Of a stretch of DNA of 64,000 nt, positions 28,125 through 37,269 are shown piece by piece. The stretch lies in NCBI RefSeq assembly GCF_049615385.1, contig NZ_JBMZFL010000013.1; one strand, written 5' to 3'. Source of the stretch: Aequoribacter sp049615385. GTDB taxonomy: Bacteria; Pseudomonadota; Gammaproteobacteria; Pseudomonadales; Halieaceae. Under the pieces are notes generated by a model, which did not search any database, was not told where the DNA came from, and was given only the letters and a program-made list of their open reading frames with translations. The position numbers and the translations under genes were made by a program. Every line of letters begins with the position of its first letter. Within the stretch, counting starts at the first letter, position 1.

Positions 28125-28664
28125 ATGGAACAATTCAGAGGCACGACAATTGTTTGCGTGCGGCGCGACAACCAAGTCGTCATTGCCGGTGACGGGCAAG
28201 TATCAATGGGCAATACGGTCATGAAAGGCAATGCTCGAAAAGTTCGTCGCCTCTACAAAGATCAAGTCATTGCCGGTTTTGCCGGTGGCACCGCTGATGC
28301 GTTTACTCTGTTCGAACTTTTCGAAGCGCAACTCGACAAACACCATGGACATCTCGTTCGCGCCGCGGTGGCTTTGGCCAAAGCTTGGCGCACAGAGCGC
28401 AGCCTGCGACAGCTCGAAGCCTTACTCGCCGTTGCCGACAAAGAAACATCCTTGGTAATCAGTGGCAACGGCGATGTCATCGAACCTGAAAATAACTTAA
28501 TTGCTATTGGCTCAGGCGGACCTTTTGCTCAATCTGCTGCGCGAGCACTACTGGACAATACCGAACTTAGCGCCCACGATGTCGCCACCAAAGCCCTCAC
28601 CATCGCGGGCGATATTTGTATTTACACCAACCACCACCACACGGTGGAAATAATAGATTACTAG
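28125..28664 (+). CDS. hslV: ATP-dependent protease peptidase subunit HslV
   Basis: HslV forms the double-hexamer proteolytic core of HslUV. The 179-residue protein begins MEQFRGTTIVCVRRDN; by family alignment Thr7 is the N-terminal nucleophile after removal of a six-residue propeptide. The core AGDGQVSMGNTVMKGNARKVRRL and the C-terminal ICIYTNHHHTVEII are typical. A strong AGAGGTGAT ribosome binding site precedes the ATG. The hslU gene starts 8 bases after the stop. Confidence 0.97.
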   Translation: MEQFRGTTIVCVRRDNQVVIAGDGQVSMGNTVMKGNARKVRRLYKDQVIAGFAGGTADAFTLFELFEAQLDKHHGHLVRAAVALAKAWRTERSLRQLEALLAVADKETSLVISGNGDVIEPENNLIAIGSGGPFAQSAARALLDNTELSAHDVATKALTIAGDICIYTNHHHTVEIIDY

Positions 28665-28672
28665 GCCAAACT

Positions 28673-29992
28673 ATGTCTGATATGACCCCAAGAGAAATCG
28701 TTCACGAACTCGACCGACACATAGTGGGCCAAGTTGATGCGAAGCGAGCAGTAGCGATAGCGCTGCGAAATCGCTGGCGCCGCATGCAGTTGCCAGCCGA
28801 CTTGCGTGCAGAAGTCACACCAAAAAATATTCTGATGATCGGCCCCACCGGGGTCGGCAAAACCGAAATAGCCCGACGGTTAGCAAAACTCGCGAAAGCG
28901 CCCTTTTTAAAAGTAGAGGCCACTAAGTTCACCGAAGTGGGTTACGTAGGCCGAGATGTAGAATCGATCGTGCGCGATCTCGTCGAAACGTCAATCAAAA
29001 TGTATCGCGAACAAGCGGTAGAACAAGTGCAATTTCGCGCCGAGGAAGCGGCCGAAGAGCGCGTCCTAGACGCCTTACTACCGCCAGCACGTACAGAGGA
29101 CAGCTCGAGCTCAGGTGCCGCGCGCCAGATGATGCGCAAAAAACTCCGCGAAGGCGATCTCGACGACAAAGAAATAGAGATAGACCTGCGTGAACGCGTT
29201 GCCGGCGTAGAAATCATGGCACCGCCCGGCATGGAAGAAATGACGCAACAGCTTCAATCCATGTTCAGCTCAATGGGACAAGGTAAGCAGAAAAAGCACA
29301 AGCTCACCATTAAAGAGGCGTTCAAAGCCTTAAGTGAAGAAGAGGCCCACAAGCTCATCAACGAAGACGAGCTCAAACAGAAGGCCGTGCAAGCGGCTGA
29401 GCAAAACGGTATCGTATTTATTGATGAGTTGGACAAGGTCGCCAAACGCGGTGAGACAGGAGGCACCGACGTATCGCGCGAAGGCGTGCAACGCGACCTC
29501 CTGCCCTTGATCGAGGGTAGTTCAGTGAGCACTAAATATGGCTTTGTTAAAACCGACCATATTCTGTTTATCGCCTCGGGCGCGTTCCACCTATCCAAAC
29601 CCTCTGATTTAATTCCGGAACTACAGGGTAGATTGCCTATCAGAGTGGAACTCGCGGCACTTACCCCTGACGATTTTGAGCGCATTCTTACGGAACCCAA
29701 AGCCTCGTTAACAGAGCAGTACACAGCTTTACTCGCAGCCGATGGCTTAGCCATACAATTTACACCGGACGGCGTGCGCCGCATTGCCGAGTCGGCTTAT
29801 CAGGTCAACGAGCAGGTAGAGAATATCGGCGCAAGACGCTTACATACGGTTATGGAACGATTGCTCGACGAGGCGTCTTTCAGCGCCTCCGATCATGCGA
29901 CAGGCGAGACCTTGATTATTGATGCAGACTATGTGGATCAGCATCTCGGCGCATATCGCGACGACCAAGACTTATCTAAGTTTATTTTGTAA
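28673..29992 (+). CDS. hslU: ATP-dependent protease ATPase subunit HslU
   Basis: HslU unfolds substrates and threads them into HslV. The 439-residue AAA+ protein has Walker A GPTGVGKT (57-64), the pore loop GYVGRD, the I-domain (about 110-235), Walker B GIVFIDELDK, and the C-terminal tail LSKFIL that docks on HslV. The start at ATG 28673 (MSDMTPREIVHELDRHIVGQ) matches the family; a longer frame would begin inside hslV. Confidence 0.97.
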   Translation: MSDMTPREIVHELDRHIVGQVDAKRAVAIALRNRWRRMQLPADLRAEVTPKNILMIGPTGVGKTEIARRLAKLAKAPFLKVEATKFTEVGYVGRDVESIVRDLVETSIKMYREQAVEQVQFRAEEAAEERVLDALLPPARTEDSSSSGAARQMMRKKLREGDLDDKEIEIDLRERVAGVEIMAPPGMEEMTQQLQSMFSSMGQGKQKKHKLTIKEAFKALSEEEAHKLINEDELKQKAVQAAEQNGIVFIDELDKVAKRGETGGTDVSREGVQRDLLPLIEGSSVSTKYGFVKTDHILFIASGAFHLSKPSDLIPELQGRLPIRVELAALTPDDFERILTEPKASLTEQYTALLAADGLAIQFTPDGVRRIAESAYQVNEQVENIGARRLHTVMERLLDEASFSASDHATGETLIIDADYVDQHLGAYRDDQDLSKFIL

Positions 29993-29995
29993 ATC

Positions 29996-30385
29996 ATGAC
30001 TCAGACACCCACACTGACCGACATCAAAGTCAAACGCAAATCGGGACTTGTCAGCTTAAGCTTTGATTCGGGCGAGCTCTTTGACTTAAGCTTCGAGTTC
30101 CTAAGGGTTCATTCTCCCTCTGCCGAAGTCAAAGGCCACGGGCCAGGGCAGGAGGTTTTACAAATTGGCAAAAAGAATGTGCAAATCATAGGGCTGAGTC
30201 CCATTGGGCATTATGCCCTGCAGATCGAGTTCGACGACGGCCACGATTCAGGGCTGTACTCCTTCTCTTACCTGTATCAACTCGCCACGCAACAAGAAAC
30301 CTTATGGTCACGCTATTTGCGCGCCCTCGAGGAAGCGGGCGCAAGTCGCGACCCAGATGTGCAGGTCATTCGCTTGGGCAATTGA
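29996..30385 (+). CDS. DUF971 (GBBH-like N-terminal domain) protein
   Basis: A 129-residue protein made up almost wholly of the DUF971 fold, also found at the N-terminus of gamma-butyrobetaine hydroxylase. Readable family features are the start LTDIKVKRKSGLVSLSFDSGELFDLSFEFLR split here by strands, ALQIEFDDGHDSGLYSFSYL, and LWSRYLRALEEAG. Its function is not established; related domains have been linked to iron-sulphur proteins. It lies 3 bases after hslU, so is probably in that operon, the same place as in Pseudomonas. Confidence 0.85.
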   Translation: MTQTPTLTDIKVKRKSGLVSLSFDSGELFDLSFEFLRVHSPSAEVKGHGPGQEVLQIGKKNVQIIGLSPIGHYALQIEFDDGHDSGLYSFSYLYQLATQQETLWSRYLRALEEAGASRDPDVQVIRLGN

Positions 30386-30454
30386 TCGAGAACACTGCAC
30401 AAGTTGCCACAACGCGCTAAACTAGGCGCCTATCGCAGATAATGAGGCAGCCGC

Positions 30455-31207
30455 ATGAGCGAGCAAGGCAAAACCCATTTTGGCTATCAGCAAGTGGACG
30501 TGGACGAGAAAGCAGGTCTTGTCGCCGGCGTTTTTCACTCGGTAGCGAGTCGCTATGATCTCATGAACGATCTAATGTCAGGCGGCATTCACCGCTTGTG
30601 GAAGCGGTTTACCATCGAATTAAGTGGTGTGCGCAAAGGCCATTCCGTGCTGGATATTGCCGGCGGAACAGGCGATTTAGCCGGTAAATTCGCAGAGATT
30701 GTCGGCCCAGAAGGGCGCGTTGTGCTTGCGGATATCAATGAGTCCATGCTGAATGTTGGCCGCGATAAGCTGCTGGATCAAGGCAAAGTCGAGCCCTTAA
30801 GCTATGCGCAAGCCGATGCTCAATTTCTGCCCTTCGCCGACAACAGTTTTGACTGCGTGACCATCGCCTTTGGCTTGCGTAATGTCACTGACAAAAATCT
30901 TGCCTTAAGATCAATGCTGCGGGTTCTAAAGCCCGGTGGCCGTTTGCTGGTACTGGAGTTCTCTAAACCTACCAACGATTTACTCAGCAAAGCCTATGAT
31001 GCGTATTCATTTAACGTTCTACCAAAACTAGGCCAGTTAATTGCGGGAGACTCCGATAGTTATCAATATTTGGCCGAATCTATCCGCATGCACCCCGACC
31101 AAGAGACGCTGAAAGAGATGATGCTAGATACCGGCTTTGAGCAATGCGAATTCTTTAATATGACTGGCGGCATCGTCGCCTTACACCGGGGTTTAAAGCC
31201 TTGGTAG
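30455..31207 (+). CDS. ubiE: Ubiquinone/menaquinone C-methyltransferase
   Basis: UbiE methylates the quinone ring carbon in ubiquinone (and menaquinone) synthesis using SAM. The 250-residue protein carries VASRYDLMNDLMSGGIHRLWKR at the N-terminus split over two helices, the SAM loop VLDIAGGTGDLAGKF, and the UbiE motif YAQADAQFLPFADNSFDCVTIAFGLRN in adjacent strands. It starts the ubiE-ubiJ-ubiB set and overlaps ubiJ by 7 bases. Confidence 0.97.
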   Translation: MSEQGKTHFGYQQVDVDEKAGLVAGVFHSVASRYDLMNDLMSGGIHRLWKRFTIELSGVRKGHSVLDIAGGTGDLAGKFAEIVGPEGRVVLADINESMLNVGRDKLLDQGKVEPLSYAQADAQFLPFADNSFDCVTIAFGLRNVTDKNLALRSMLRVLKPGGRLLVLEFSKPTNDLLSKAYDAYSFNVLPKLGQLIAGDSDSYQYLAESIRMHPDQETLKEMMLDTGFEQCEFFNMTGGIVALHRGLKPW

Positions 31208-31836
31208 ATTTACCAAAGCTCGACCCGACTCTACACGTTGCCCTGCTCGGAGCAGCGGAAGAAGCCATTAATCGAGCCCTACCTTATGCGCCGCAAACTC
31301 AAGCCATACTCGCCAAACTTGAGGGTCAAAGTGTGCGGGCCACGGTAACCGAGCCCCACTTTAATGTGACCATCATACTGGGCAAGACCCTGCAACTGCG
31401 CTCTGTGTATGAAGAAAAAGTTGATGCGTCCATCGAGGGAACTCTGCGCGAATACCTCGCCGCGGCGGCCGCCGACGACCCAGCCATTGCCCTGATAAAC
31501 GGCAATTTGCGTATTCGCGGCGACAGCCGGCTGATGCAGAGCCTACAAAGCCTGGTGAGTGAACTCGACATCGACTGGGAAGCACCTATCGCCGCTGTCG
31601 TGGGTGACGTCGCAGGGCATCAAATAGGAAAAACACTGCGAAGCTTGTTTGCCTGGGGCAAGCAAAGTCGCTCATCGGTAGAACGACAACTTAGCGAATT
31701 CATCTTAGAAGAGGCGCGCTTGAGCCCCTCGAAACTTGAACTTGAAGATTTTTATCGGGATATCCGCAAGCTGCAACAGAATATTGACCGCGCCGAAGCC
31801 AAACTCAAGCGCCTTGCCCGCCTGAGGGCCAGTTAA
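31201..31836 (+). CDS. ubiJ: Ubiquinone biosynthesis accessory factor UbiJ, SCP2 domain
   Basis: UbiJ is a lipid-binding scaffold protein of the soluble ubiquinone synthesis complex. The 211-residue protein has an N-terminal SCP2 sterol-carrier-like domain (about 10-115) and a C-terminal coiled coil (about 170-208, rich in Lys/Glu/Leu). The TTG start at 31201 overlaps the ubiE stop by 7 bases and the stop overlaps the ubiB ATG by one base, so translation of all three genes looks coupled. Confidence 0.88.
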   Translation: MVDLPKLDPTLHVALLGAAEEAINRALPYAPQTQAILAKLEGQSVRATVTEPHFNVTIILGKTLQLRSVYEEKVDASIEGTLREYLAAAAADDPAIALINGNLRIRGDSRLMQSLQSLVSELDIDWEAPIAAVVGDVAGHQIGKTLRSLFAWGKQSRSSVERQLSEFILEEARLSPSKLELEDFYRDIRKLQQNIDRAEAKLKRLARLRAS

Positions 31837-33425
31837 TGCCGTCGCTGAAACGTCTTGCACAGATTAGACATACCGCCAAAAAATATGGCCTTGCCGAGTT
31901 CTTGCCTTTGCAAGCACTGCCAGCAACAGCGCGCTTACTCACCCGACCCTTTTTGGGTCCGCAAACACATAAGTTGACCCAACCGCGCGCTGAACGATTG
32001 CGACTCGCGCTGGAATCACTGGGGCCTGTATTTATTAAATTTGGGCAAGCGCTTTCGACGCGACGCGACTTACTACCTTTAGATATCGCCGATGAACTCG
32101 CTAAGCTTCAGGATCAAGTGCCACCATTCTCTAACGAACTGGCACGCGAGATCATCGAGTCGGAGCTGGGCGATTCGGTTGACAACCTATTTGCAGAATT
32201 CCTAGCCGAGCCCTTGGCCTCAGCGTCGGTCGCCCAAGTGCACAAAGCAAAGCTGCGAACGGGCGAATCCGTCGTCATTAAAGTCATACGGCCTGACATT
32301 GAGGCAACCATCATTGAAGATACCCGCTGGATGGCTTGGCTGGCCCGTTGGATTACGCGATTGCATCCTGATGGACACCGCCTTAAAGCTCAAGAAGTGG
32401 TAGCCGACTATACGGCAACGATTCTGGATGAGCTCAACCTGGCACGAGAGGCAGCGAATGCCAGCCAGTTACGACGCAATTTTGAGAATAGCGACCAGCT
32501 ATACGTACCCCAAGTCTACTGGGACTACACAACATCCCGCGTGTACACGATGGAAGAGGTGACGGGTATTCCCGTCAACAACCGAGCTCAACTCGAAGCG
32601 CTTGATGTTAACTTTAAGTGCCTGGCAGAGCGCGGCGTCGAAATCTTCTTTACTCAGGTGCTGCGCGACAGTTTTTTTCACGCCGACATGCACCCTGGCA
32701 ATATTCTCATTGATGCCAACAACCCCAACACACCCAGCTATATCGCCCTTGATTGCGCAATTATCGGCAGCTTAAGCGCCGACGATCAGTACTACTTGGC
32801 TCGTAATCTACTGAGTATCTTCAAACGCGACTATCGCACCGTGGCAGAGCTTCACGTCGAATGCGGTTGGGTACCGCCCGATACCCGCGTTCAAGATTTT
32901 GAGAGCGCCATCCGCACTGTCTGCGAACCCGTCTTTGAAAAACCCATCGCCGAGCTGTCGTTTGGACAACTACTTCTTAACCTATTCCAAACCGCTAGCC
33001 GCTTTGATATGCCTATTCAGCCCTCGCTGGTGCTGCTACAAAAAACCTTGCTCAACATAGAAGGTCTGGGACGAGAGCTCTACCCGCAGCTCAACTTATG
33101 GGACACCGCTCAACCCTTCCTTGAAAACTGGATGCAAGAGCGCTATTCAGCAAGCAACACACTGCAGCGGTTAAAAGACGAGGCGCCTGGACTGCTCGAG
33201 CAATTGCCTAAGTTACCGAACCAGCTCATAGACCGATTGTTGCAAACCGCCTCCCCACAGACTGTTGAAACGCCACAACGTCAAGTGCAGTCACCCTTAT
33301 GGATCATTGGCAGCTGGGTGCTCGGCGGGTTAACCGTGGGCACCGCACTGTCTGGTATGACCGCCACGGCCGCAGGGTTAAGCGGTGCATTTTTACTATT
33401 GATACTCTGGAGATCCGCAAGATAA
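31836..33425 (+). CDS. ubiB: Ubiquinone biosynthesis ATPase/kinase-like UbiB
   Basis: UbiB is an atypical protein-kinase-like membrane ATPase required for ubiquinone synthesis. The 529-residue protein shows the family KxGQ motif in FIKFGQALSTRRDLLP, an Ala-rich loop (PLASASVAQVHKAKL), the invariant lysine in VVIKVIRP, and FFHADMHPGNILID with the catalytic-loop and Mg residues. Two membrane helices near the C-terminus (about 487-525) anchor it. ATG at 31836 shares one base with the ubiJ stop. Confidence 0.96.
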   Translation: MPSLKRLAQIRHTAKKYGLAEFLPLQALPATARLLTRPFLGPQTHKLTQPRAERLRLALESLGPVFIKFGQALSTRRDLLPLDIADELAKLQDQVPPFSNELAREIIESELGDSVDNLFAEFLAEPLASASVAQVHKAKLRTGESVVIKVIRPDIEATIIEDTRWMAWLARWITRLHPDGHRLKAQEVVADYTATILDELNLAREAANASQLRRNFENSDQLYVPQVYWDYTTSRVYTMEEVTGIPVNNRAQLEALDVNFKCLAERGVEIFFTQVLRDSFFHADMHPGNILIDANNPNTPSYIALDCAIIGSLSADDQYYLARNLLSIFKRDYRTVAELHVECGWVPPDTRVQDFESAIRTVCEPVFEKPIAELSFGQLLLNLFQTASRFDMPIQPSLVLLQKTLLNIEGLGRELYPQLNLWDTAQPFLENWMQERYSASNTLQRLKDEAPGLLEQLPKLPNQLIDRLLQTASPQTVETPQRQVQSPLWIIGSWVLGGLTVGTALSGMTATAAGLSGAFLLLILWRSAR

Positions 33426-33426
33426 C

Positions 33427-33831
33427 ATGACTTCAACCCTACTTTCGGCGATTAAATTTAACGAGCAGGGTCTCATTCCAGCGATTGCTCAAGATGCTGA
33501 CTCCGGCGACGTATTAATGATGGCCTGGATGAATCAAGACGCAGTGCTCGCAACCCTCCAAGAGCAGCGGGCCGTATATTTCAGCCGCTCACGCAATCAA
33601 CTATGGCGCAAAGGCGAAAGTTCAGGCAACGTGCAGCAATTGTTGGATATTCGCCTCGATTGCGACGGCGATACACTGTTGTTAAAAGTGCGCCAAATAG
33701 GCGGTATCGCTTGTCACACGGGACGTGCCAATTGCTTTTATCGCGCACTCAAGAACAATGAATGGTATGATTCCCAGCCTGTTATCAAGGATCCCGAGAG
33801 CTTGTACGGTAGCTCCAATAGAAGCGAGTAA
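33427..33831 (+). CDS. hisI: Phosphoribosyl-AMP cyclohydrolase
   Basis: HisI opens the purine ring of PR-AMP, step three of histidine synthesis. The 134-residue protein has the metal-binding motifs RLDCDGDTLLLKV and IACHTGRANCFY and the entry VLMMAWMNQDAVLATL. It is a separate gene and not fused to hisE as in enterics. One base separates it from ubiB, in the same order as Pseudomonas. Confidence 0.96.
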   Translation: MTSTLLSAIKFNEQGLIPAIAQDADSGDVLMMAWMNQDAVLATLQEQRAVYFSRSRNQLWRKGESSGNVQQLLDIRLDCDGDTLLLKVRQIGGIACHTGRANCFYRALKNNEWYDSQPVIKDPESLYGSSNRSE

Positions 33832-33836
33832 ACGCG

Positions 33837-34172
33837 ATGTCCGAACTACTGCAAGCACTGGCCGAAACTCTAGAGCAACGTAAATCTGCCACGCCAGAAT
33901 CCTCGTACGTGGCGTCGCTTTATGCGAAAGGATTGAATAAAATCCTCGAAAAAGTGGGCGAGGAAGCTACCGAAGTGATTTTAGCGGCCAAGGACGCGGA
34001 AACGTCGGGAGCTAAAGACGCAGTGACGCAAGAAATGGCAGACCTCTGGTTTCACTGTATGATCTGCCTTGCGCATCTAAATTTATCGCCGGATGACGTG
34101 CTCAAGGTTCTAGCAGAGCGTCAAGGCTTGTCCGGCCTGGTCGAAAAAGCGTCCAGAACACCATCAAACTAA
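33837..34172 (+). CDS. hisE: Phosphoribosyl-ATP pyrophosphatase
   Basis: HisE hydrolyses PR-ATP to PR-AMP, step two of histidine synthesis. The 111-residue all-helical protein shows the MazG-like metal motif KVGEEATEVILAAKD and EMADLWFHCMICLA. It follows hisI by 5 bases and precedes tatA by 10. Confidence 0.95.
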   Translation: MSELLQALAETLEQRKSATPESSYVASLYAKGLNKILEKVGEEATEVILAAKDAETSGAKDAVTQEMADLWFHCMICLAHLNLSPDDVLKVLAERQGLSGLVEKASRTPSN

Positions 34173-34182
34173 GGAGATTACT

Positions 34183-34398
34183 ATGGGCCTAGGTGGAATT
34201 AGTGTACCGCAGCTGCTGATCATTTTAGCCATTGTCATCATGCTGTTTGGAACTAAACGGTTGCGCACACTCGGCAGTGATTTGGGCGCGGCTGTTAAGG
34301 GCTTTCGCAAAAGTGTAAGCGCCGACGAAGAGGCAAATGTCCAGAATAAAGAAGCCCAAGACGACCCAAATAAGCCTTCGAACACTGACACGAAGTAA
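34183..34398 (+). CDS. tatA: Twin-arginine translocase subunit TatA
   Basis: TatA polymerises to open the membrane for folded Tat substrates. The 71-residue protein has one N-terminal membrane helix (about 8-22, QLLIILAIVIMLFG), the hinge FGTKRL, an amphipathic helix (LGSDLGAAVKGFRKSV) and a charged tail. An AAGGAG site precedes the ATG. Confidence 0.95.
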   Translation: MGLGGISVPQLLIILAIVIMLFGTKRLRTLGSDLGAAVKGFRKSVSADEEANVQNKEAQDDPNKPSNTDTK

Positions 34399-34406
34399 GG
34401 CCTCCG

Positions 34407-34730
34407 GTGTTCGACATAGGATTTGCAGAGTTACTGCTCATTGCTGTCGTTGCCTTGCTTGTCATTGGCCCCGAACGGCTACCCAGCGCTATAAAAACAG
34501 CGTCGGTATGGCTCGGGCGCCTGAAACGCAGCTACAACGACATCAAGCGCGAGGTTGAACTCGAGCTTCACAACAACGAGGTCATGGAAAACCTAAAGCG
34601 CGCGCAATCAGAAATAGAAGATACGATCAACGTCGATCTTGACGCCAGCGCGCCCAGCGACACAAAGCCTGCACAACCGTCCGTCGATCCAAAGCAGACT
34701 GCGCAACGCAACACCCAGGCCGACCCCTAG
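34407..34730 (+). CDS. tatB: Twin-arginine translocase subunit TatB
   Basis: TatB forms the substrate receptor with TatC. The 107-residue protein starts MFDIGFAELLLIAVVALLVIG with the conserved glutamate at position 8, then the GPERLP hinge and an amphipathic helix. The Gln/Pro-rich tail is polar. GTG start at 34407, 8 bases after tatA. Confidence 0.95.
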   Translation: MFDIGFAELLLIAVVALLVIGPERLPSAIKTASVWLGRLKRSYNDIKREVELELHNNEVMENLKRAQSEIEDTINVDLDASAPSDTKPAQPSVDPKQTAQRNTQADP

Positions 34731-34733
34731 TTT

Positions 34734-35492
34734 ATGAGTGAATCGACCGACCAAGCCCAACCATTAGTCGCGCACCTCACCGAACTGCGAGATCGCTTGC
34801 TCAAAGCCCTATTGAGTGTGCTGGTCGTATTTCTGTGTTTGTTCCCCTTCGCCAATGAAATTTACACCTTCGTGTCTGAGCCCTTGCGGGCCATTTTGCC
34901 TGCGGGCTCAAGCATGATCGCAACTGAGGTTGCGTCGCCCTTTTTAACACCTTTCAAACTGACGCTGTTTGCGGCTCTGTTTATTTCCATACCCTACGTG
35001 CTGTTTCAGATTTGGAGCTTCATTGCGCCCGGCATGTATCGGCAAGAGAAGCGTTTAGCGATACCGCTGCTAGTTTCCAGTGTACTGTTATTTTACGCCG
35101 GCGCTGCTTTTGCGTACTTCGTCGTCTTCCCCTTGGTATTCGCGTTTTTTACGAGCGTGGGACCCACCGATGTCACGATCATGACGGACATCAATCGTTA
35201 TCTTGATTTTGTCTTAAAACTATTTTTCGCATTTGGGCTGGCTTTTGAAATACCCATTGTGGCAGTGCTTCTGATTTGGGCGGGCATAAGCACTACCGAG
35301 TCTCTAAAACAAAAGCGGCCCTTCATCATCGTATTTTGTTTCGTTTTTGGCATGCTGCTCACACCCCCAGACGTGATTTCACAAGCGCTGCTGGCGATTC
35401 CCATGTGGTTGCTGTTTGAAGTGGGCGTATTTTTCGGTCGGTTTATCGAGCGTCGCCCGGACGCGGACAGCGCCGCCGCCACTGATGAGTAA
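34734..35492 (+). CDS. tatC: Twin-arginine translocase subunit TatC
   Basis: TatC binds twin-arginine signal peptides. The 252-residue protein has six membrane helices and the conserved N-terminal LVAHLTELRDRLLKALL, the periplasmic SFIAPGMYRQEKR segment and FAFGLAFEIPIVAVLL. Its last 8 bases overlap the downstream ABC exporter gene, so that gene is probably coupled to it. Confidence 0.96.
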   Translation: MSESTDQAQPLVAHLTELRDRLLKALLSVLVVFLCLFPFANEIYTFVSEPLRAILPAGSSMIATEVASPFLTPFKLTLFAALFISIPYVLFQIWSFIAPGMYRQEKRLAIPLLVSSVLLFYAGAAFAYFVVFPLVFAFFTSVGPTDVTIMTDINRYLDFVLKLFFAFGLAFEIPIVAVLLIWAGISTTESLKQKRPFIIVFCFVFGMLLTPPDVISQALLAIPMWLLFEVGVFFGRFIERRPDADSAAATDE

Positions 35493-37269
35493 GCCCTCTA
35501 AGCAGTCGGGACTCGGGGTACTGCTTCCCATCCTCCGGTTGCTGCGTCCCTACAAAGCCCGCGCTACTATCGCTGCTATCGCTCTGTGCTTTACTGCAGC
35601 CGCCACTCTGGGCCTAGGCTTTGGCGTGCAAACTTTAATTGATGTGGGTTTTGCCTCCGATTCTATTGCAGGATTGCAGCAAGCGATGCTAACGCTATTG
35701 GCCATTGCCAGTGCAATCGCCGTAGGAACCTTTACTCGCTTTTATTTTGTATCGTGGCTGGGGGAGCGAATCTCGGCGGATTTGCGCGCTGAGGTATTCA
35801 ACAACTTAGTAAACTTGCACCCCAGTTTTTTTGAGGAGAACCGGCCTGGCGAGATTATGTCTCGACTGACCACCGACACCACCCTACTGCAAACCATCAT
35901 AGGCTCATCGCTAAGTATGGCCTTGCGCAGCATGCTCACCCTAAGTGGCGCCGTGATCATGATGTTTGCCACCAACTGGAAGCTAAGCCTATTCATCGTG
36001 GTTGGAGTCCCCGCCATCTTGGTGCCCATTTTGTTTTTTGGACGCAAAATCCGCACATTATCCAGCGCAAGCCAAGACTCCATGGCGCAAGTCGGAACCT
36101 ACGCCGGAGAGGTCATTCATCAACTCAAAACGGTACAGGCTTTTAACCGCCAAGAGTTCGAACAGGGTATGTTCAAAGGCGAAGTCGAGGGTGCATTCGA
36201 CGTAGCCAAGCAACGTATCCGCAACCGCGCCTTATTAATCGGTGTCGCGATCTTTGTGGTTTTTGCCAGCATGATCGGTATGCTCTATTCGGGCGGCAGC
36301 GATGTAATCAACGGAGTTATGACCGCCGGCGAACTAGGGGCCTTTATTTTTTATGCTGTCATGCTCGGCTCTGGCTTTGCCACAGTGTCCGAGGTTTGGG
36401 GCGAAGTACAGCGGGCCGCAGGCGCAGCTGAGCGCCTGATTGAACTCATGAACGCAGAATCCGAACTCATCGAGCCACATGAGTCACCAGAGCTGGCCCC
36501 ACAAGAAGCTGCCATTGAATTCAAGGACGTGTCCTTCGCCTACCCCTCACGCCCCAATCAGTGGGCCCTGCAAGATTTCAATCTCAAAATCAACGCCGGA
36601 GAATCCGTTGCCTTGGTGGGCCCCTCGGGAGCCGGCAAGTCGACTATTTTTGAGCTCATACAGCGCTTTTATGACCCACAGCAGGGCGATATCCAATTTG
36701 GCACTACTGCAATAAAACAAACGAGCTTGATAGAATTACGCGCCCAAATCGCAGTGGTGCCGCAGCAACCGGTGCTATTCAGCACGACGGTCCGCAACAA
36801 CATTGCCTATGGACAACCAGAATGTACATCAGATCAAATAGAGCAGGCCGCAAGAGCCGCTCATGCGCATGATTTCATTCAGCAGCTACCCGATCAATAC
36901 GACGCCTATCTGGGCGAGCAGGGTGTGCGTTTATCCGGCGGTCAGAAGCAGCGCATTGCGATCGCGCGAGCCATTCTTAAAGACCCTAGAGTGCTGCTGC
37001 TAGACGAGGCAACAAGTGCACTCGACACCGAGTCGGAGCATCACATCCAGACAGCCTTAGCGGATCTGATGCAAGATCGCACGACAGTCATCATCGCCCA
37101 TAGACTCTCGACCATCTTGCACGTCGATAGAATTATTGTGGTAGATCGAGGAAAAATCGTTGCACAAGGTACGCATCACGAGCTGTTAAAAACCAGCCCC
37201 TTGTACAAACGGTTAGCAGAACTGCAGTTTAACGAGCGGGCTCACGCCCGCTCACAAGAGATGATTTAG
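35485..37269 (+). CDS. ABC exporter, fused membrane and ATPase domains
   Basis: A 594-residue type IV-fold (MsbA/LmrA-like) half transporter. Residues about 20-310 hold six membrane helices; the ATPase domain shows GPSGAGKST (Walker A), LSGGQKQRIAIARAIL (signature), VLLLDEATSALDTESE (Walker B) and IIAHRLSTI (switch). The segment NLVNLHPSFFEENRPGEIMSRLTTD split over the coupling helix is typical of multidrug or lipid exporters. The start ATG 35485 lies within tatC. The substrate is unknown; it is probably not the main MsbA, which usually sits next to lpxK. The stop overlaps the convergent pntB stop by 4 bases. Confidence 0.88.
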   Translation: MSKPSKQSGLGVLLPILRLLRPYKARATIAAIALCFTAAATLGLGFGVQTLIDVGFASDSIAGLQQAMLTLLAIASAIAVGTFTRFYFVSWLGERISADLRAEVFNNLVNLHPSFFEENRPGEIMSRLTTDTTLLQTIIGSSLSMALRSMLTLSGAVIMMFATNWKLSLFIVVGVPAILVPILFFGRKIRTLSSASQDSMAQVGTYAGEVIHQLKTVQAFNRQEFEQGMFKGEVEGAFDVAKQRIRNRALLIGVAIFVVFASMIGMLYSGGSDVINGVMTAGELGAFIFYAVMLGSGFATVSEVWGEVQRAAGAAERLIELMNAESELIEPHESPELAPQEAAIEFKDVSFAYPSRPNQWALQDFNLKINAGESVALVGPSGAGKSTIFELIQRFYDPQQGDIQFGTTAIKQTSLIELRAQIAVVPQQPVLFSTTVRNNIAYGQPECTSDQIEQAARAAHAHDFIQQLPDQYDAYLGEQGVRLSGGQKQRIAIARAILKDPRVLLLDEATSALDTESEHHIQTALADLMQDRTTVIIAHRLSTILHVDRIIVVDRGKIVAQGTHHELLKTSPLYKRLAELQFNERAHARSQEMI

